Part shown: one piece after another, positions 9,261 through 19,982 of the stretch | How positions within the stretch are numbered: the first letter of the stretch is position 1 | Layout of the letters: each line of letters starts with the position of its first letter | Assembly (NCBI RefSeq): GCF_025567625.1 | Contig: NZ_JAOQJC010000004.1 | Span: 124,001-188,000 of the forward strand | Direction of reading: 5' to 3' | DNA length: 64,000 nt | Source: Paenibacillus sp. J5C2022 | Lineage (GTDB): Bacteria > Bacillota > Bacilli > Paenibacillales > Paenibacillaceae | Notes under the pieces: model-generated | The model's database searches: none | Told to the model about the DNA's origin: nothing | Seen by the model: only the letters and a program-made list of their open reading frames with translations | Made by a program: the position numbers and the translations under genes

Positions 9261-12200
9261 ATGATACCCTTAAAATTGTATAAACGTGTACTGTGCATGC
9301 TGCTGGCATGCACTTTTTTTATGCCTTTAATCATGATTTCAAAGGTAGAGGCTGCTCCGCCTATCATGTTTGTTGAGGCTGGAATGATTAAATTCGAGAT
9401 TACAAGCACGGCGGCAAGTACCTCTATTCGCTATCGCACGGTTGGGTGGGTCGTAAGTAAAGAGCAGATGTGTTCACAGACAGCATCAGGAAAACAGTGT
9501 TCTGATCCGCGGAACAAGCCACACGCCATTTTTTCTTCCAGTGAAATTATTCAGACTGGTCAAAATCCTAATCCTCCGAATCCCGGCCAGCCACTGACCG
9601 GTTATTACGAAGTGCCGGAATCAGTCGTCACGCAGCGACTTTGGGCGGCAGGCATGGATGGTATTCAGGACAATGACAATCTGTATTTCTATGCCATCAT
9701 GGTCTCCATAAATGGAGACGGCTCGGTTCGCAAGGGCCCGTTTTACACGCTGGCGGGTATCAAGCAAGCCGAGGGCTGGCGGGTTCCTGATGATTTAGAC
9801 GACTATTTCGGCCTTCACATTCCTTATCGCAGCGCAGACTTTCCGGTGGATGTCGTCGCAAAAACCGTCAATGGCCGGATCATTCAAAAGCCGGACGTGA
9901 CGTTTCTAAAGGGCAAATATAAAATCGGGGAAACGATTGACCATGAGTTTCCGGCAACCTTGACCGATGGCGGAAAAACATATCGGATCGTCCGTTCCTA
10001 CTTGTCTCCCAAGCAGGATACAACGCAGAAGAAGTGGTTGCAGGAAAATCCCGAAACCAACGATAAAGTCCGTATTCGCAGCTTCACGGTCGCACTGGGC
10101 GGATCGGATGCGATTGCCGAATATGAGGAAGCCGCAAGTCCTGTGAAGGCCATCTACCAGAAGGAAGATGGTACAGTGCTGAAGGATGTGGATAAGGGAG
10201 AGTTCGCGGCAGGAGCAGAGGCGAAGCATAACTTTGAGGCGACGATTACCAAAGGGGGGCAAACGTATGAAATCATCCGCTCCTACATTACGAGCAACAG
10301 CAATCCGTCAGAGAAGCTGTTCATTCAGGAAAAAGGCGACAGCAAGCTGCGGGAACGCTCCATCCTGGTCGGCCCTAGCGGCTCCAACTTTGTCGCCATC
10401 TACAAGGTGCCTTCGCCCGTTACGGTGACCTCCCGCATTGACGCGCCGGGGCAGGCGGCTTCGACGGAAACAGTGGTTACGGGCGATTTCACATTTGAAG
10501 CCAAATCGCCAAGCCAGCTTGCATCGTACCGAATTACGAATATCGAAAACGCACAATTGGTCAACGCCAACCAGCGAACCGGCACACTAAGCGGCACATC
10601 AGCTAGCAAGTCGCTGCCGATTCGCATTCCGCTTGGTAGCAGCGATCAAGTCACCGTTAAAATTACAGTCGTGGTAACAGATAAGGACAACCAGACGGGC
10701 GACTCGACCGCCGATCATACAGTACTGATCAATCGCGGCGGCGAGCCTCCGCAAACTGGCTCCGAACAGCAACGCGAGGACATGGACGCAGCGACATCGG
10801 CGGTGATCAAGGCGGATGCGCGCGGCGCGGAACGCTTTGATGTAAGCAAGGGTATACCTACCTCTGAAAGCCTGTACGTGAACGCGAGTGCAAAAGCTTA
10901 TTTGTACCGGAATCAGTTTACGGAGATCAAAGGAACGAAAACGTATCCGATTACGGTCAGTCGCACCTATTCGCTGTCCTGGACGGAGTATGTTCCCGGC
11001 CCGCCAGATAGCGAGGGCAACCCGACAACCGTGCCGGTATCGCGTTCAGATACGCAAACCGTTACCCAGAACTACACGGTGGAGCGCAAGTATAGCTACT
11101 GGCTCATCGACCGGCTGGAGGTATACGGCCTGCAGCGCGCCGAGGTAGCCAACTATGCGTTGCCGGGTGGTAAGGTGACGCTGCAAACAAGCGGCTACAC
11201 AGCACCCACAGTCTCAGCCAGCCACGAGTCATCCGTCTCGTCGCATGTGACCGATCCGGTGTACCGCAATGTGACCTTACCCGGCCAATCGCTGAACGGC
11301 GGCTCCAGCCGCCCGTCAGTGCCAACCGAAAACTGGAAATCGGAGGCAGAGCAGGCGGTCGGGAAGATCAAGGTGAAAAACGATTCGCTTGTTTTTAACG
11401 GACAGACCATCATGGACAATCGCATAATTGAAGAAACGGCTCCAGCCCCGAGCATGATTCCCGCTGCGCCGATGATCGGGCAAAACGTGCTGTACGGTAG
11501 CGGGTTTGTCATTGATTCGGGCAAAAGCAACAAGGCCGCTCAACAAAGCAGTGGAACGCTCTCCTATGCGCTGATTAAGGGCATTGGCGGCGGCAGCAAT
11601 CAAGCCTTCCCGATTTCCGGCATCAATCCGGTAACTGTGCATACGCCGGTTGTGAATCGGGCCACCGTCTCCGACGATCATGCGTTTAACCAGAAGACGG
11701 TGCCGACCTCCGGTCGGTCGGCACTCATTTTGAATCGACCCTTTATAGTAACTATCCCGACCAGCGGACAGCACCGAGACATAACGGGCTATGGCAACCG
11801 GGATTATGCAAAGTACATTCGGGACAAGCAAGTGCGTTTCCCCTTCGATGTGTACAAGGCTGACAGAACCACGCTGATTCCGAAGGATACCTGGACTTCG
11901 ATCTCGGTCGGCCAGCTACAGACAACGTTATATTTGCCCGTTTGGGTAGACGAGGGAACTTATGATGTGCTGTTCCGCTCCTTTGCCGAAAACAGCCCAG
12001 CTTCGTTTACCTCGCAGACGAATGCCAATCTCGATGTCAACCATCATGTGGCAACGCAGGTAGTACCGGTCGAGGTGATCGGCCGTTTATTTGATTTCCG
12101 CATCACCGATATTGCGGACTACCAGTGGGAGACCGTGTTCCGCACGACAAAGGGTAGCGCCACGCCAACCGGCAACAGCTATTGGGTGGGCTCAAAGGGG

Positions 12201-13097
12201 ATTGACGGTGCAGCGCGGGGCAATACAGCTCCTTACTTGCTGCCCATTCGTCCGGGCAGCCACCCGGAGATTGGTAAGAAGAACGTCGCGATAAAGACAG
12301 GCTATCATTTCAAATATGAGGTCAAGACGCTTGGCAATATGTTTGCTGCAGGAGACGGCATCCTAATTACGCCAACCTTCTATTTCGTGGACAAAAAAGG
12401 GCAGAACCGCCAGCCGGTGGACTTGTATTATCACTCAGGCAACAAACGGTTTATTCGCGTTGGCTCTGCCGAGGACACGGAGCAGCGGCTGGTGACGCTG
12501 GACACCCGGCTGCGCAATGTCCCGCAGCAAGAACTAACGAATACCGCGGGCTCCCTCTGGAGGCTAAGTGGTGCTACGGGTAATCAGACCACGTATGTAC
12601 AGCAGTTTTTAAAAGATGCGGCGCAAAAGAAGATTTACGTTGGCGGTTATGACGGCGTGCTGCTGCCGCAGCAGCTTCGTACCTTCATCGGCAGTATGCA
12701 GGTGCCAAACGGCGTTGATACGGCGCGAGCGAATGCGGCCGTTCAGCTTTGGCGCGGGGAATATAGCTTGCCTGCTGCACCGTATGCGGTGCCTGCGGGT
12801 TTTAATGTGGCCGAATACGGCCGTAAGCACAAGCTGGATGACCGGTCTCCAATTTTCCTGCGCGATGGCTATCTGATCGTTAATTTCAACATCGAGACCA
12901 TACGCAACCGAAATACCAGTCAGCCGCATTTGCAATACAAAAATGCACCGCTGAACAACCAGTGGCAAATGGAGGGCTTTGGCCGCAGCTTTGTCGATCC
13001 GTATGGCGCAAGGTTCTCCTTGCTGGATGGCGACGTAGCCTTTTATCATGCAAATCTGTCAAGTTATGATGATTTCGGAGCGGGCGGCACCCACTGA
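9261..13097 (+). CDS. Large secreted conserved element protein (DUF5704-like)
   Basis: A 1278-residue protein with a signal peptide ending near residue 31 (K-V-E-A-A). The first 130 residues contain two cysteines that could form a disulfide. Two MucBP-like beta repeats of about 75 residues follow (residues ~195-375), each with a Y-(R/E)-I-(V/I)-R-S-Y motif; these are common in adhesins. Ig-like and long beta-rich regions fill the rest. The overall shape resembles the DUF5704 proteins of Paenibacillus, which I recall from large mobile elements, but I cannot confirm the family here. No LPXTG signal or C-terminal membrane helix is visible, so attachment would have to be non-covalent. It likely forms a large surface structure working with the WxL proteins. 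Confidence 0.6.
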   Translation: MIPLKLYKRVLCMLLACTFFMPLIMISKVEAAPPIMFVEAGMIKFEITSTAASTSIRYRTVGWVVSKEQMCSQTASGKQCSDPRNKPHAIFSSSEIIQTGQNPNPPNPGQPLTGYYEVPESVVTQRLWAAGMDGIQDNDNLYFYAIMVSINGDGSVRKGPFYTLAGIKQAEGWRVPDDLDDYFGLHIPYRSADFPVDVVAKTVNGRIIQKPDVTFLKGKYKIGETIDHEFPATLTDGGKTYRIVRSYLSPKQDTTQKKWLQENPETNDKVRIRSFTVALGGSDAIAEYEEAASPVKAIYQKEDGTVLKDVDKGEFAAGAEAKHNFEATITKGGQTYEIIRSYITSNSNPSEKLFIQEKGDSKLRERSILVGPSGSNFVAIYKVPSPVTVTSRIDAPGQAASTETVVTGDFTFEAKSPSQLASYRITNIENAQLVNANQRTGTLSGTSASKSLPIRIPLGSSDQVTVKITVVVTDKDNQTGDSTADHTVLINRGGEPPQTGSEQQREDMDAATSAVIKADARGAERFDVSKGIPTSESLYVNASAKAYLYRNQFTEIKGTKTYPITVSRTYSLSWTEYVPGPPDSEGNPTTVPVSRSDTQTVTQNYTVERKYSYWLIDRLEVYGLQRAEVANYALPGGKVTLQTSGYTAPTVSASHESSVSSHVTDPVYRNVTLPGQSLNGGSSRPSVPTENWKSEAEQAVGKIKVKNDSLVFNGQTIMDNRIIEETAPAPSMIPAAPMIGQNVLYGSGFVIDSGKSNKAAQQSSGTLSYALIKGIGGGSNQAFPISGINPVTVHTPVVNRATVSDDHAFNQKTVPTSGRSALILNRPFIVTIPTSGQHRDITGYGNRDYAKYIRDKQVRFPFDVYKADRTTLIPKDTWTSISVGQLQTTLYLPVWVDEGTYDVLFRSFAENSPASFTSQTNANLDVNHHVATQVVPVEVIGRLFDFRITDIADYQWETVFRTTKGSATPTGNSYWVGSKGIDGAARGNTAPYLLPIRPGSHPEIGKKNVAIKTGYHFKYEVKTLGNMFAAGDGILITPTFYFVDKKGQNRQPVDLYYHSGNKRFIRVGSAEDTEQRLVTLDTRLRNVPQQELTNTAGSLWRLSGATGNQTTYVQQFLKDAAQKKIYVGGYDGVLLPQQLRTFIGSMQVPNGVDTARANAAVQLWRGEYSLPAAPYAVPAGFNVAEYGRKHKLDDRSPIFLRDGYLIVNFNIETIRNRNTSQPHLQYKNAPLNNQWQMEGFGRSFVDPYGARFSLLDGDVAFYHANLSSYDDFGAGGTH

Positions 13098-13122
13098 TTT
13101 CACCAAGCAAGGAGGAATGGAT

Positions 13123-13608
13123 ATGGTTGAGAAGCTGCAAAGCGCCGCTCCCGAGGAAGCGGCCTTTTTTTACTCAGGTTCGGCTGAAAATGAGATGGGG
13201 CGTTCCTGCATCGGCCATTTGCGAGGGGATTTCGGGCGCTCGGGTGAGGAGTTTTGGGTAACCTGGTTCCCGCGGAATTCTCCCTTTGAAACGTCAGCGT
13301 TTAAAGACGAATTGGGCAAAGTGTTTCAATCAATTGGCGATCAGGACGTACTGAAAAGCCGTCAGCATATGCTTCGCTTTTGCAGCAAGCACCCGGAGGC
13401 ACGCATTGCCGGGGCGCGAAGCACAGACGTATACGGTTTTCGCATGGAAACGCAGGAGCATCGCTACTATTTACGCTGTTTTCCCTTTGCCGGTGATTAC
13501 AACTTTTACTTGTATTGCTACGCACGGCCGGAGCGCGTGGCCGAGCAACAGCGGCAAGCTCCTTCCGCGCCTGCTGCGCAGAAGAAAAAGACGGAGCCGC
13601 AACGATAG
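13123..13608 (+). CDS. Conserved conjugative-element protein of unknown function
   Basis: A 161-residue soluble protein. The core contains C-I-G-H-L-R-G-D-F-G, a W-x-T-W-F block and an R-C-x-P-x-x-G-D-Y-N-F-Y-x-Y-C-Y block. I associate this type with the accessory part of Firmicutes conjugative elements; it has no assigned activity. The C-terminal 20 residues are Pro/Ala/Lys-rich and look disordered. The frame is open from 13048 and contains ATG at 13117 and 13123; only 13123 has proper spacing (7 bases) from AAGGAGG. It is followed by two genes at very short spacing and probably belongs to their operon. Confidence 0.65.
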   Translation: MVEKLQSAAPEEAAFFYSGSAENEMGRSCIGHLRGDFGRSGEEFWVTWFPRNSPFETSAFKDELGKVFQSIGDQDVLKSRQHMLRFCSKHPEARIAGARSTDVYGFRMETQEHRYYLRCFPFAGDYNFYLYCYARPERVAEQQRQAPSAPAAQKKKTEPQR

Positions 13609-13617
13609 GAGGGCGCC

Positions 13618-13884
13618 ATGAATGATCTGACTCGTTACCGGCTACTGGCGGGGGCCACGCTTCCCCCGGCGGCCAAGCTGTTGTACAGCTATTTGCTAGA
13701 TTTCGCGGGCGGGAGAGGCGGCACGGTATGGCTGTCCTCCAGGCGTCTCGCGGCAGAGGTCGGACTTTCGACCTCTGCTGTCCGCCGCAATTTGCATCGA
13801 CTGGAGCAATACGGATTGATTCAGCTCACCTCGCGCTATTCCGAGGAAGGCATTCGATTGACCAACAAAATTACGATTCGGTAA
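13618..13884 (+). CDS. Winged-helix DNA-binding protein
   Basis: An 88-residue protein that is almost entirely one helix-turn-helix domain. Residues 35-75 read as a winged helix of the RepA/DnaD-N or ArsR-like kind: a recognition pattern S-S-R-R-L-A-x-E-V-G-L-S-T-S-A-V-R-R-N-L followed by L-E-x-Y-G-L-I. It probably regulates this operon or helps assemble a DNA-processing complex. It sits 13 bases before the giant helicase gene, with AGGAGG before its ATG. Confidence 0.75.
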   Translation: MNDLTRYRLLAGATLPPAAKLLYSYLLDFAGGRGGTVWLSSRRLAAEVGLSTSAVRRNLHRLEQYGLIQLTSRYSEEGIRLTNKITIR

Positions 13885-13896
13885 GGAGGTGTCCCC

Positions 13897-16800
13897 ATGA
13901 CTGCCAAGCTGCAGCGCATGGTCGAGCTGTCTGCCCTTACCTCGCGGGCGTTGGTGAGCGATACTGGACAATGGGCTGATTTTTTGCGCACCGCCGCATG
14001 GAACTATAAATATCCGTTCCAGGATCAATTGCTAATCTATGCGCAGCGTCCCGATGCCACGGCTTGCGCCACGATTGAGGTCTGGAACAAAAAGCTGAAT
14101 CGCTGGGTCAGGCGTGGCGCGAAGGGCATTGCGCTGATCGAGGATCGGGGTAGCAGCCTGGGACTGCGCCATGTTTTTGACGTGTCGGACACGCAAAGCC
14201 GCCAGCCTCAAGCCTTGTCGCTCTGGAGAGTGGAGGGGACGGATACGGAGGCTATTCTTGAAACGCTGGAGAACGCTTTTGGATACGAACAGGAGCCGGG
14301 TATGGAACTGCCCGGCTCCCTGCTCACAGCGGCGCGAAACGCCGTGGAGGATCACAGCGCCGATTATGTCCACATGCTGCTCGCCGAGCGCGACAACAGC
14401 CTGCTGGAGGGACTGGATGATGCGCATGTGGAGCTTCTGTTCCGGGAAACGTTGCAGCATGCGGTCGCCTATATGGCGATGGTTCGCTGCGGGCAGGAGC
14501 CGTCTGCGTATATCAGCATGGAGGATTTGTCCGGTGTTGGATATTTCAATACACTGCCCGCCCTCTCGCACTTGGGGGCTGCGATCAGCGATGTGGCGGA
14601 AACGATTCTGCGAGAGATCGAGTCCACCATCCGGGCACAGCGCCGAGAAAACCTGCGAAGTCAGTCTTTGGATGCAAGCCGCACCGTTGCAAGGTCAGAG
14701 TCGCTGCTGCACAATGAAGCTAAACCACGCGAAGGGATGATGGAGCATGGAACTGACCTACACACAGAACGGGGACTATCTTCTGCCGAATCTGGCACAG
14801 CCAGAACCGATGAGCATCGGGAAATACGGCCTGATGCGGAAGACGTTTCTGAGAACCGAGCGCAAAGGAACCTACGCCCACCTGATGCTTTCGGAGCAAC
14901 TGCACACGCACCTGGCGGAGATCGACCGGACGGCAAGGAAGCAGATCGAGCAGACCTTGGCACAACTGCTGGAACAGCACCCGGCCCCGGACAAAGCGAC
15001 CGACCCGCTAGGCTGGACGGGCCACCTGAACAATCTGAAGCAACAGGCGGAGGAACTGATCCTGACGGATCTGGTGTACCGCTAAAATGGCATGACCGAA
15101 GAACGGAGGACAATCGTCTTCCGTTTTTTCATGACAGCAATCAGATCAACGATCTGCTGCGAGCTGCGCCGCTCCTTATGAGCAAGGCGGAGATCGTAGC
15201 TTTTTTTGATGTTCATGACGATCCGGCAGAACGTGCGCTGTATGTGAGAAGGCTATTTCCGCATGGGACAACGGAGCTGGAAATGGAACCGGATACTTGG
15301 CTTGGTGTGGAGCCATATCAAAATGTGCTGCATATCTGGACGGGCAGGTTGGACAGCCGGACGGCGCAAGGCTACTACGATTGGGGCGTCATCGCCGGTC
15401 ATATCCAAAGCCTGATGCTGCTTCAGGAATGGGAGCGGACGCAACAGCCGTCTGCCGCGCAACAAATGATGTGGTTGGAGGACGCGGCGGAGGCTCAAGC
15501 GTCCGCTTTTGTCTGGCCGCAGGCGGTTATCGATGCCGTGCTGCAAAACGGAAGCGGCATTGAGAATGGCAAGCTGCGAATTGCCCTTCATTTTCAGCAA
15601 TCGCTGTCGGTTCAGGACAATGCTGAGTTTTTGAAACGGGAATATGGGACAGGCGGTCGCGTTCCGGCCTTGATCGGTACGAATATTCATGAACATCACG
15701 ACAGCAAGGGCATTGTGTTGGAGCGCGGGTTTCGAGCGGCTGAGGAAGAGAAGCTGGTGCTTTCCTGGATAAAGGTGCAGAAGCGGATCGGTGAGCTGCT
15801 GGCGGCTGGTCGATATTTAAATCGTCGTGAAGCGGAGCAACTGCCTGCCTATGCTGAGCAACAGGAGGAGCAGCGCAGGCAGCGTGAGGCCGAGCTGCGG
15901 GAGAAGCGCTCCATGCTGCCGGAGCCAGCCTTGCCTCCACCGCCACATGTCCCGCCGCCCAACCGGAAGAACCTGCGCCATGCGTATACCGAGGGCAGCA
16001 CGGTCTTTATTGGAGCCGATGAATATGAAATCGCACAATTGGATACGCGCAAGATTTGGTTGCAGGATAAGCAGTTCCCGTTGTTTTCAAAGGAACTGAG
16101 CCGTAGTGAATTGGAGCGCCTGCTGCGCGACAATCCGCTGAACGATCATTTATTAACGGATGAACCGCTGCTTGAGGTGGAAGCCGCGTTGTGGGAAATC
16201 GAGGAGCCGGAGCTTGCAAGAGAACTGTCAGCACAGGCTGTACCATCAAAGATCGAATTGAAGAAAATCCCAATTGCGCCTGCTTCCGAGGCCATCTCTC
16301 GCCCAAGCCAACCGGCAAGAAATTACCGAATTGTGGACGTTGCGTTGGGACATGGCGGTGCAAAAACAAAGTTCCGCCGCAACGTTGAAGCGATTCGGTT
16401 GCTCCAGCAGTTGGAGGAGGAGCAGCGCCAAGCAAATGCGGAGGAGCAAGCGGTGCTGGCGCATTATGTCGGCTGGGGCGGCATCCCGCAGGCCTTTGAT
16501 GATGCCAACAGCCAGTGGGCTGCGGAATATGCCGAGCTACAAGCATTGCTAACCCCGGAAGAGTTTATGTCCGCCCGCGCTTCAACGTTGAACGCCCACT
16601 ATACATCTCCTATCGTGATTCAGGCGATGTACGAATGCCTGGAGCAGATGGGCTTTCGGCGCGGCAATATATTAGAGCCTTCCTGTGGGATCGGTCATTT
16701 CTTTGGTCTAGTGCCGGAATTCTTTCAGGATTCCCGGCTGTTTGGCGTGGAATTGGACGGCTTGACCGGGCGCATCGCCAAGCAGTTGTACCCACAGGCA

Positions 16801-19222
16801 TCTATTGCAATCAGCGGATATGAGCGGACGAATCTACCGGACAGCTTCTTTGACCTTGCGGTCGGCAATGTGCCGTTTGGCGGCTACGGCGTGGCGGATA
16901 AAAAATACGACAAGCACAAGCTGCTGATCCACGATTACTTTTTTGCGAAGACGCTCGACAAGGTAAGGCCTGGTGGGATCATCGCCTTCATTACCTCCAA
17001 GGGTACGATGGACAAGCAAAATCCGGCGGTGCGCAGGTACATCGCGGAACGAGCGGCTTTGCTCGGGGCGGTGCGTCTGCCGAGCAATGCGTTTCTGGCG
17101 AATGCCGGAACGGAAGTGACGGCAGACATTCTCTTTTTGCAAAAACGGGATCGCATGGTGACAGTTAATGAGCAAAGCGAGCAGTGGCTGGCGCTGACTG
17201 AGACATCGGATGGTGTACCGATTAACGCCTACTTTGCCGCCCAGCCGGATATGGTGCTGGGCACGATGGCTTTTGATGACAAAATGTATGGCAATCGCGA
17301 GGAAACGACGTGCCGGCCATACCCGAATGCGCCGCTTGATGAGCTACTTCGTGAGGCGCTGGCCAACATTCACGCCGAATGGGTAGAAACTGAACGCGAG
17401 GAGAAGCCGGAGGAAGCAGAGGCCTCCTTGCCTGCAGATCCGAATGTGCGCAATTTCAGCTTTGCACTGGTGGAAGGCAAGGTCTATTTTCGACAAAACA
17501 GCCTAATGCACCCAGTTGAAGCATCGGCGACAGCGACGGGACGCATAAAAGGGCTGATTCAACTGCGCGACACGGTGCGCGACCTGATCGAATACCAGAC
17601 CGAGGATTACAGCGAGGAAGCCATTGGAGAACAGCAACGCAAGCTGAATATGCAGTATGAGCGCTTTGCGTCACAGTATGGGTTGATTAATAGCCGCGCC
17701 AACAGTCTCGCCTTTTCAGATGACAGCGCCTACTTCCTGCTCTGCTCGCTTGAAATCCTTGACGATGAAGGGCGCATGGTGCGCAAGGCAGACATGTTTA
17801 CGAAGCGTACCATTCGGCAGCGGTCGCAGGTGAAACGCGTGGATACGGCGTCCGAAGCGCTCGCGGTGTCCATTGGCGTCAAGGCGCGGGTGGATTTGGC
17901 CTATATGTGCGAGTTAAGCGGTATCTCCACGGATAGGATTGTGCAGGACTTGCGCGGTATCATTTTCCCCAATCCCGAGCAGATGGATGAAGTCGAAGAA
18001 CCGGTCTACGAGACGGCGGATGCCTATTTATCCGGCCATGTACGAGACAAGTTGCGCATCGCCAAAACCTTCGCAGCTCAAGACCCTGAGCGATACGCCG
18101 AAAATGTGATCGCGCTGGCGGCGGTGCAGCCGCCGGATTTGACCGCTTCCGAGATTGATGTTCGGCTGGGAGCGACCTGGCTGCCCCCCGAGATCATTCG
18201 CGATTTTATGTTCGAGTTGCTGGACACGCCGCCGATGTTCCGCCCCTCCATTCAGGTGTTCTATTCCGACTATACGGCTGCGTGGAACGTGCGTGGCAAA
18301 AGCGACGATCGGAGCAACAACATCAGGGCTAACGTCACCTATGGTACGGAACGGATTAACGCTTATAAAATTTTGGAGGACACGCTCAACCTGCGAGATG
18401 TGCGCATTTTCGATACGGTGACTGAAAATGGTGTAGAAAAACGGGTGCTGAACCGGAAGGACACGGCTATCGCTCAGCAAAAGCAGGAGCTGATGAAGGA
18501 GGCGTTCGGGGAATGGCTTTGGCAAGATCCGCCGCGCCGCGAACGGCTGACGCGCCTCTACAATGACCGGTTCAATGCAATCCGGCCTCGGGAGTATGAC
18601 GGCAGTCATATTCGCTTTACCGGGATGAACCCGGAAGTTCGGCTCAGGCAGCACCAGGTGAACGCGGTCGCCCGTGCGCTCTATGGCGGCAATGCGCTCT
18701 TTGCCCATTGTGTCGGCGCGGGAAAGACGTTTGCGATGACAGCCGCAGCGATGGAGAGTAAGCATTTGGGGCTGTGTAACAAGAGTATGTTCGTCGTCCC
18801 GAATCACCTGATTGAGCAGTGGGCGGCGGAGTTTTTACAGTTGTACCCTTCGGCCAATGTTTTGGTGACGACGAAAAAGGACTTTGAAACGAAAAACCGT
18901 AAAACGTTTTGTGCCCGCATTGCCACTGGCGACTACGATGCGATTATTATCGGGCATTCGCAGTTTGAGAAGATTCCGATTTCGATGGAGCGCCAGCGGC
19001 AGCAGCTCGAAGAACAGATATACGAGATCACCGGCGGCATTCGCGAGCTGAAAGAGGCCAAGGGCGAGCGCTACGCGATCAAGCAACTGGAGAAGACGAA
19101 GAAGACGTTACAGGTCAAGCTGGAGAAGTTGAACGACACGAGCCGTAAGGATGATGTGGTGACGTTTGAGGAATTGGGCGTGGATCGGCTGTTCGTGGAC
19201 GAGGCGGATTCTTACAAGAACC
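13897..19222 (+). CDS. ArdC-like / N6-adenine methylase / SNF2 helicase giant protein, exon 1
   Basis: First exon of a 2411-residue DNA-processing protein conserved in Tn1549-type elements. Residues 1-110 resemble the ArdC N-terminal domain. Residues ~283-396 form a charged, Pro/Gly-rich linker overlapped by a TnpV gene in another frame. The methylase lies around 900-1050, with motif I as E-P-S-C-G-I-G-H-F at ~926 and the NPPY position changed to N-V-P-F at ~990. The SNF2 ATPase begins near 1590, with Walker A G-A-G-K-T at ~1606 and a DEAD-type V-D-E-A-D at ~1767. The reading frame runs into the group II intron right after the DEAD box and would end at 19242 with foreign residues (1781 aa). 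Joining C 19222 to T 22021 restores the helicase frame exactly. It probably protects or remodels element DNA after transfer. Confidence 0.85.
14747..15085 (+). CDS. tnpV: TnpV-like protein, overlapping the helicase gene in another frame
   Basis: A 112-residue frame lying wholly inside the giant helicase gene, shifted by one base relative to it. The product has the TnpV pattern: E-L-T-Y-T-x-N-G-D-Y-L near the start, G-K-Y-G-x-M-R-K in the middle, L-x-x-H-L-x-E-I-D, then W-x-x-x-x-N-N-L-K-Q-Q-A-E-E-(L/I)-I at the end. TnpV proteins (PF14198) are named after the Tn4451 element; their function is unknown. AAGGG lies about 11 bases and GGAG 2 bases before the ATG. In this interval the helicase frame reads as low-complexity Gly/Pro/Asp/Arg sequence, as expected if the TnpV frame is the constrained one. 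Whether both are translated is not shown. Confidence 0.75.
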   Translation: MELTYTQNGDYLLPNLAQPEPMSIGKYGLMRKTFLRTERKGTYAHLMLSEQLHTHLAEIDRTARKQIEQTLAQLLEQHPAPDKATDPLGWTGHLNNLKQQAEELILTDLVYR

Positions 19223-19612
19223 GTGCGAAACGTTGCGCATAAGTCACTGCCGACAGCGGTGACGAAAAGCGCCATGTGGTGGCACTTGATGTTTATCAAG
19301 AAAATATCACAGAGAACTCAAATCTCAAATTCAAAGGTGAAATTCCTTTGCCGTACAGAATCAATGCCGAAAGGGAGTAATCCAACAGCGGCTTGTCAAA
19401 CCGCAGGCAGTACGCGAGCTAATACTCCACTGTGCGTCTCCCATCTGTAAATGGGCGGGGTACAAAGCGTGGTGAAGTCGTAACCTGAAAACCTAAACCG
19501 CAAGGCATGGATAATAATGGTGCGGGCTTCCGAAACCTATGGCTACCCGTTAGTGAAAGCTATGCAGCATCGTAAGAGCGAGGCACCCGAAAGGGTGACA
19601 ATTGGAAAAAGT

Positions 19613-19637
19613 GTGTGCGGCTGGTTTTTCCGCACAC
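19613..19637 (+). ncRNA. Intron hairpin with candidate EBS1
   Basis: A perfect 8-bp stem GTGTGCGG / CCGCACAC carries the loop CTGGTTTTT. The loop bases GGTTTTT (19623-19629) can pair with the last seven exon bases AAGAACC (19216-19222), with one G-U pair. Position in the 5' half of the intron and loop presentation fit exon-binding site 1 in domain I. The rest of 19223-19982 is intron domain I-IV RNA with no gene. Confidence 0.65.
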
Positions 19638-19982
19638 GCCCGGTGGAATGAAATATCCATCTGGATCCATGCAACAACTATGATTCAAAGCATGGTTAGA
19701 TTTTCCCGGTGTAAGGTAGCGGCCTAAGGGTTTCAATGGTTAGAGATAACCGAAAGGATAGAGATTTGGGAACGTTTGAGAGCCTGCAATCGGAGCTTTA
19801 CAGGGCGTTGAAGATTGCAGGAAGTCATCTGTGCCATAGTAGTCTGGGTTGGGTAACGCCAACTACACGGGGTTGAAATGCCCCACGGCGAAGGGCACAA
19901 GTCAATTCAATTTACAAATTTCACAAAACGAAAACAACTAACTCCCTGAAATAATGGGTGACGAACCGCGAGGTAATCCCTT

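Noticed and set aside
14661..15113. Reverse-strand open frame in the helicase linker
   Set aside because: It is Ser/Pro/Arg-rich low complexity antisense to two forward frames; the TnpV frame on the forward strand has real family features.
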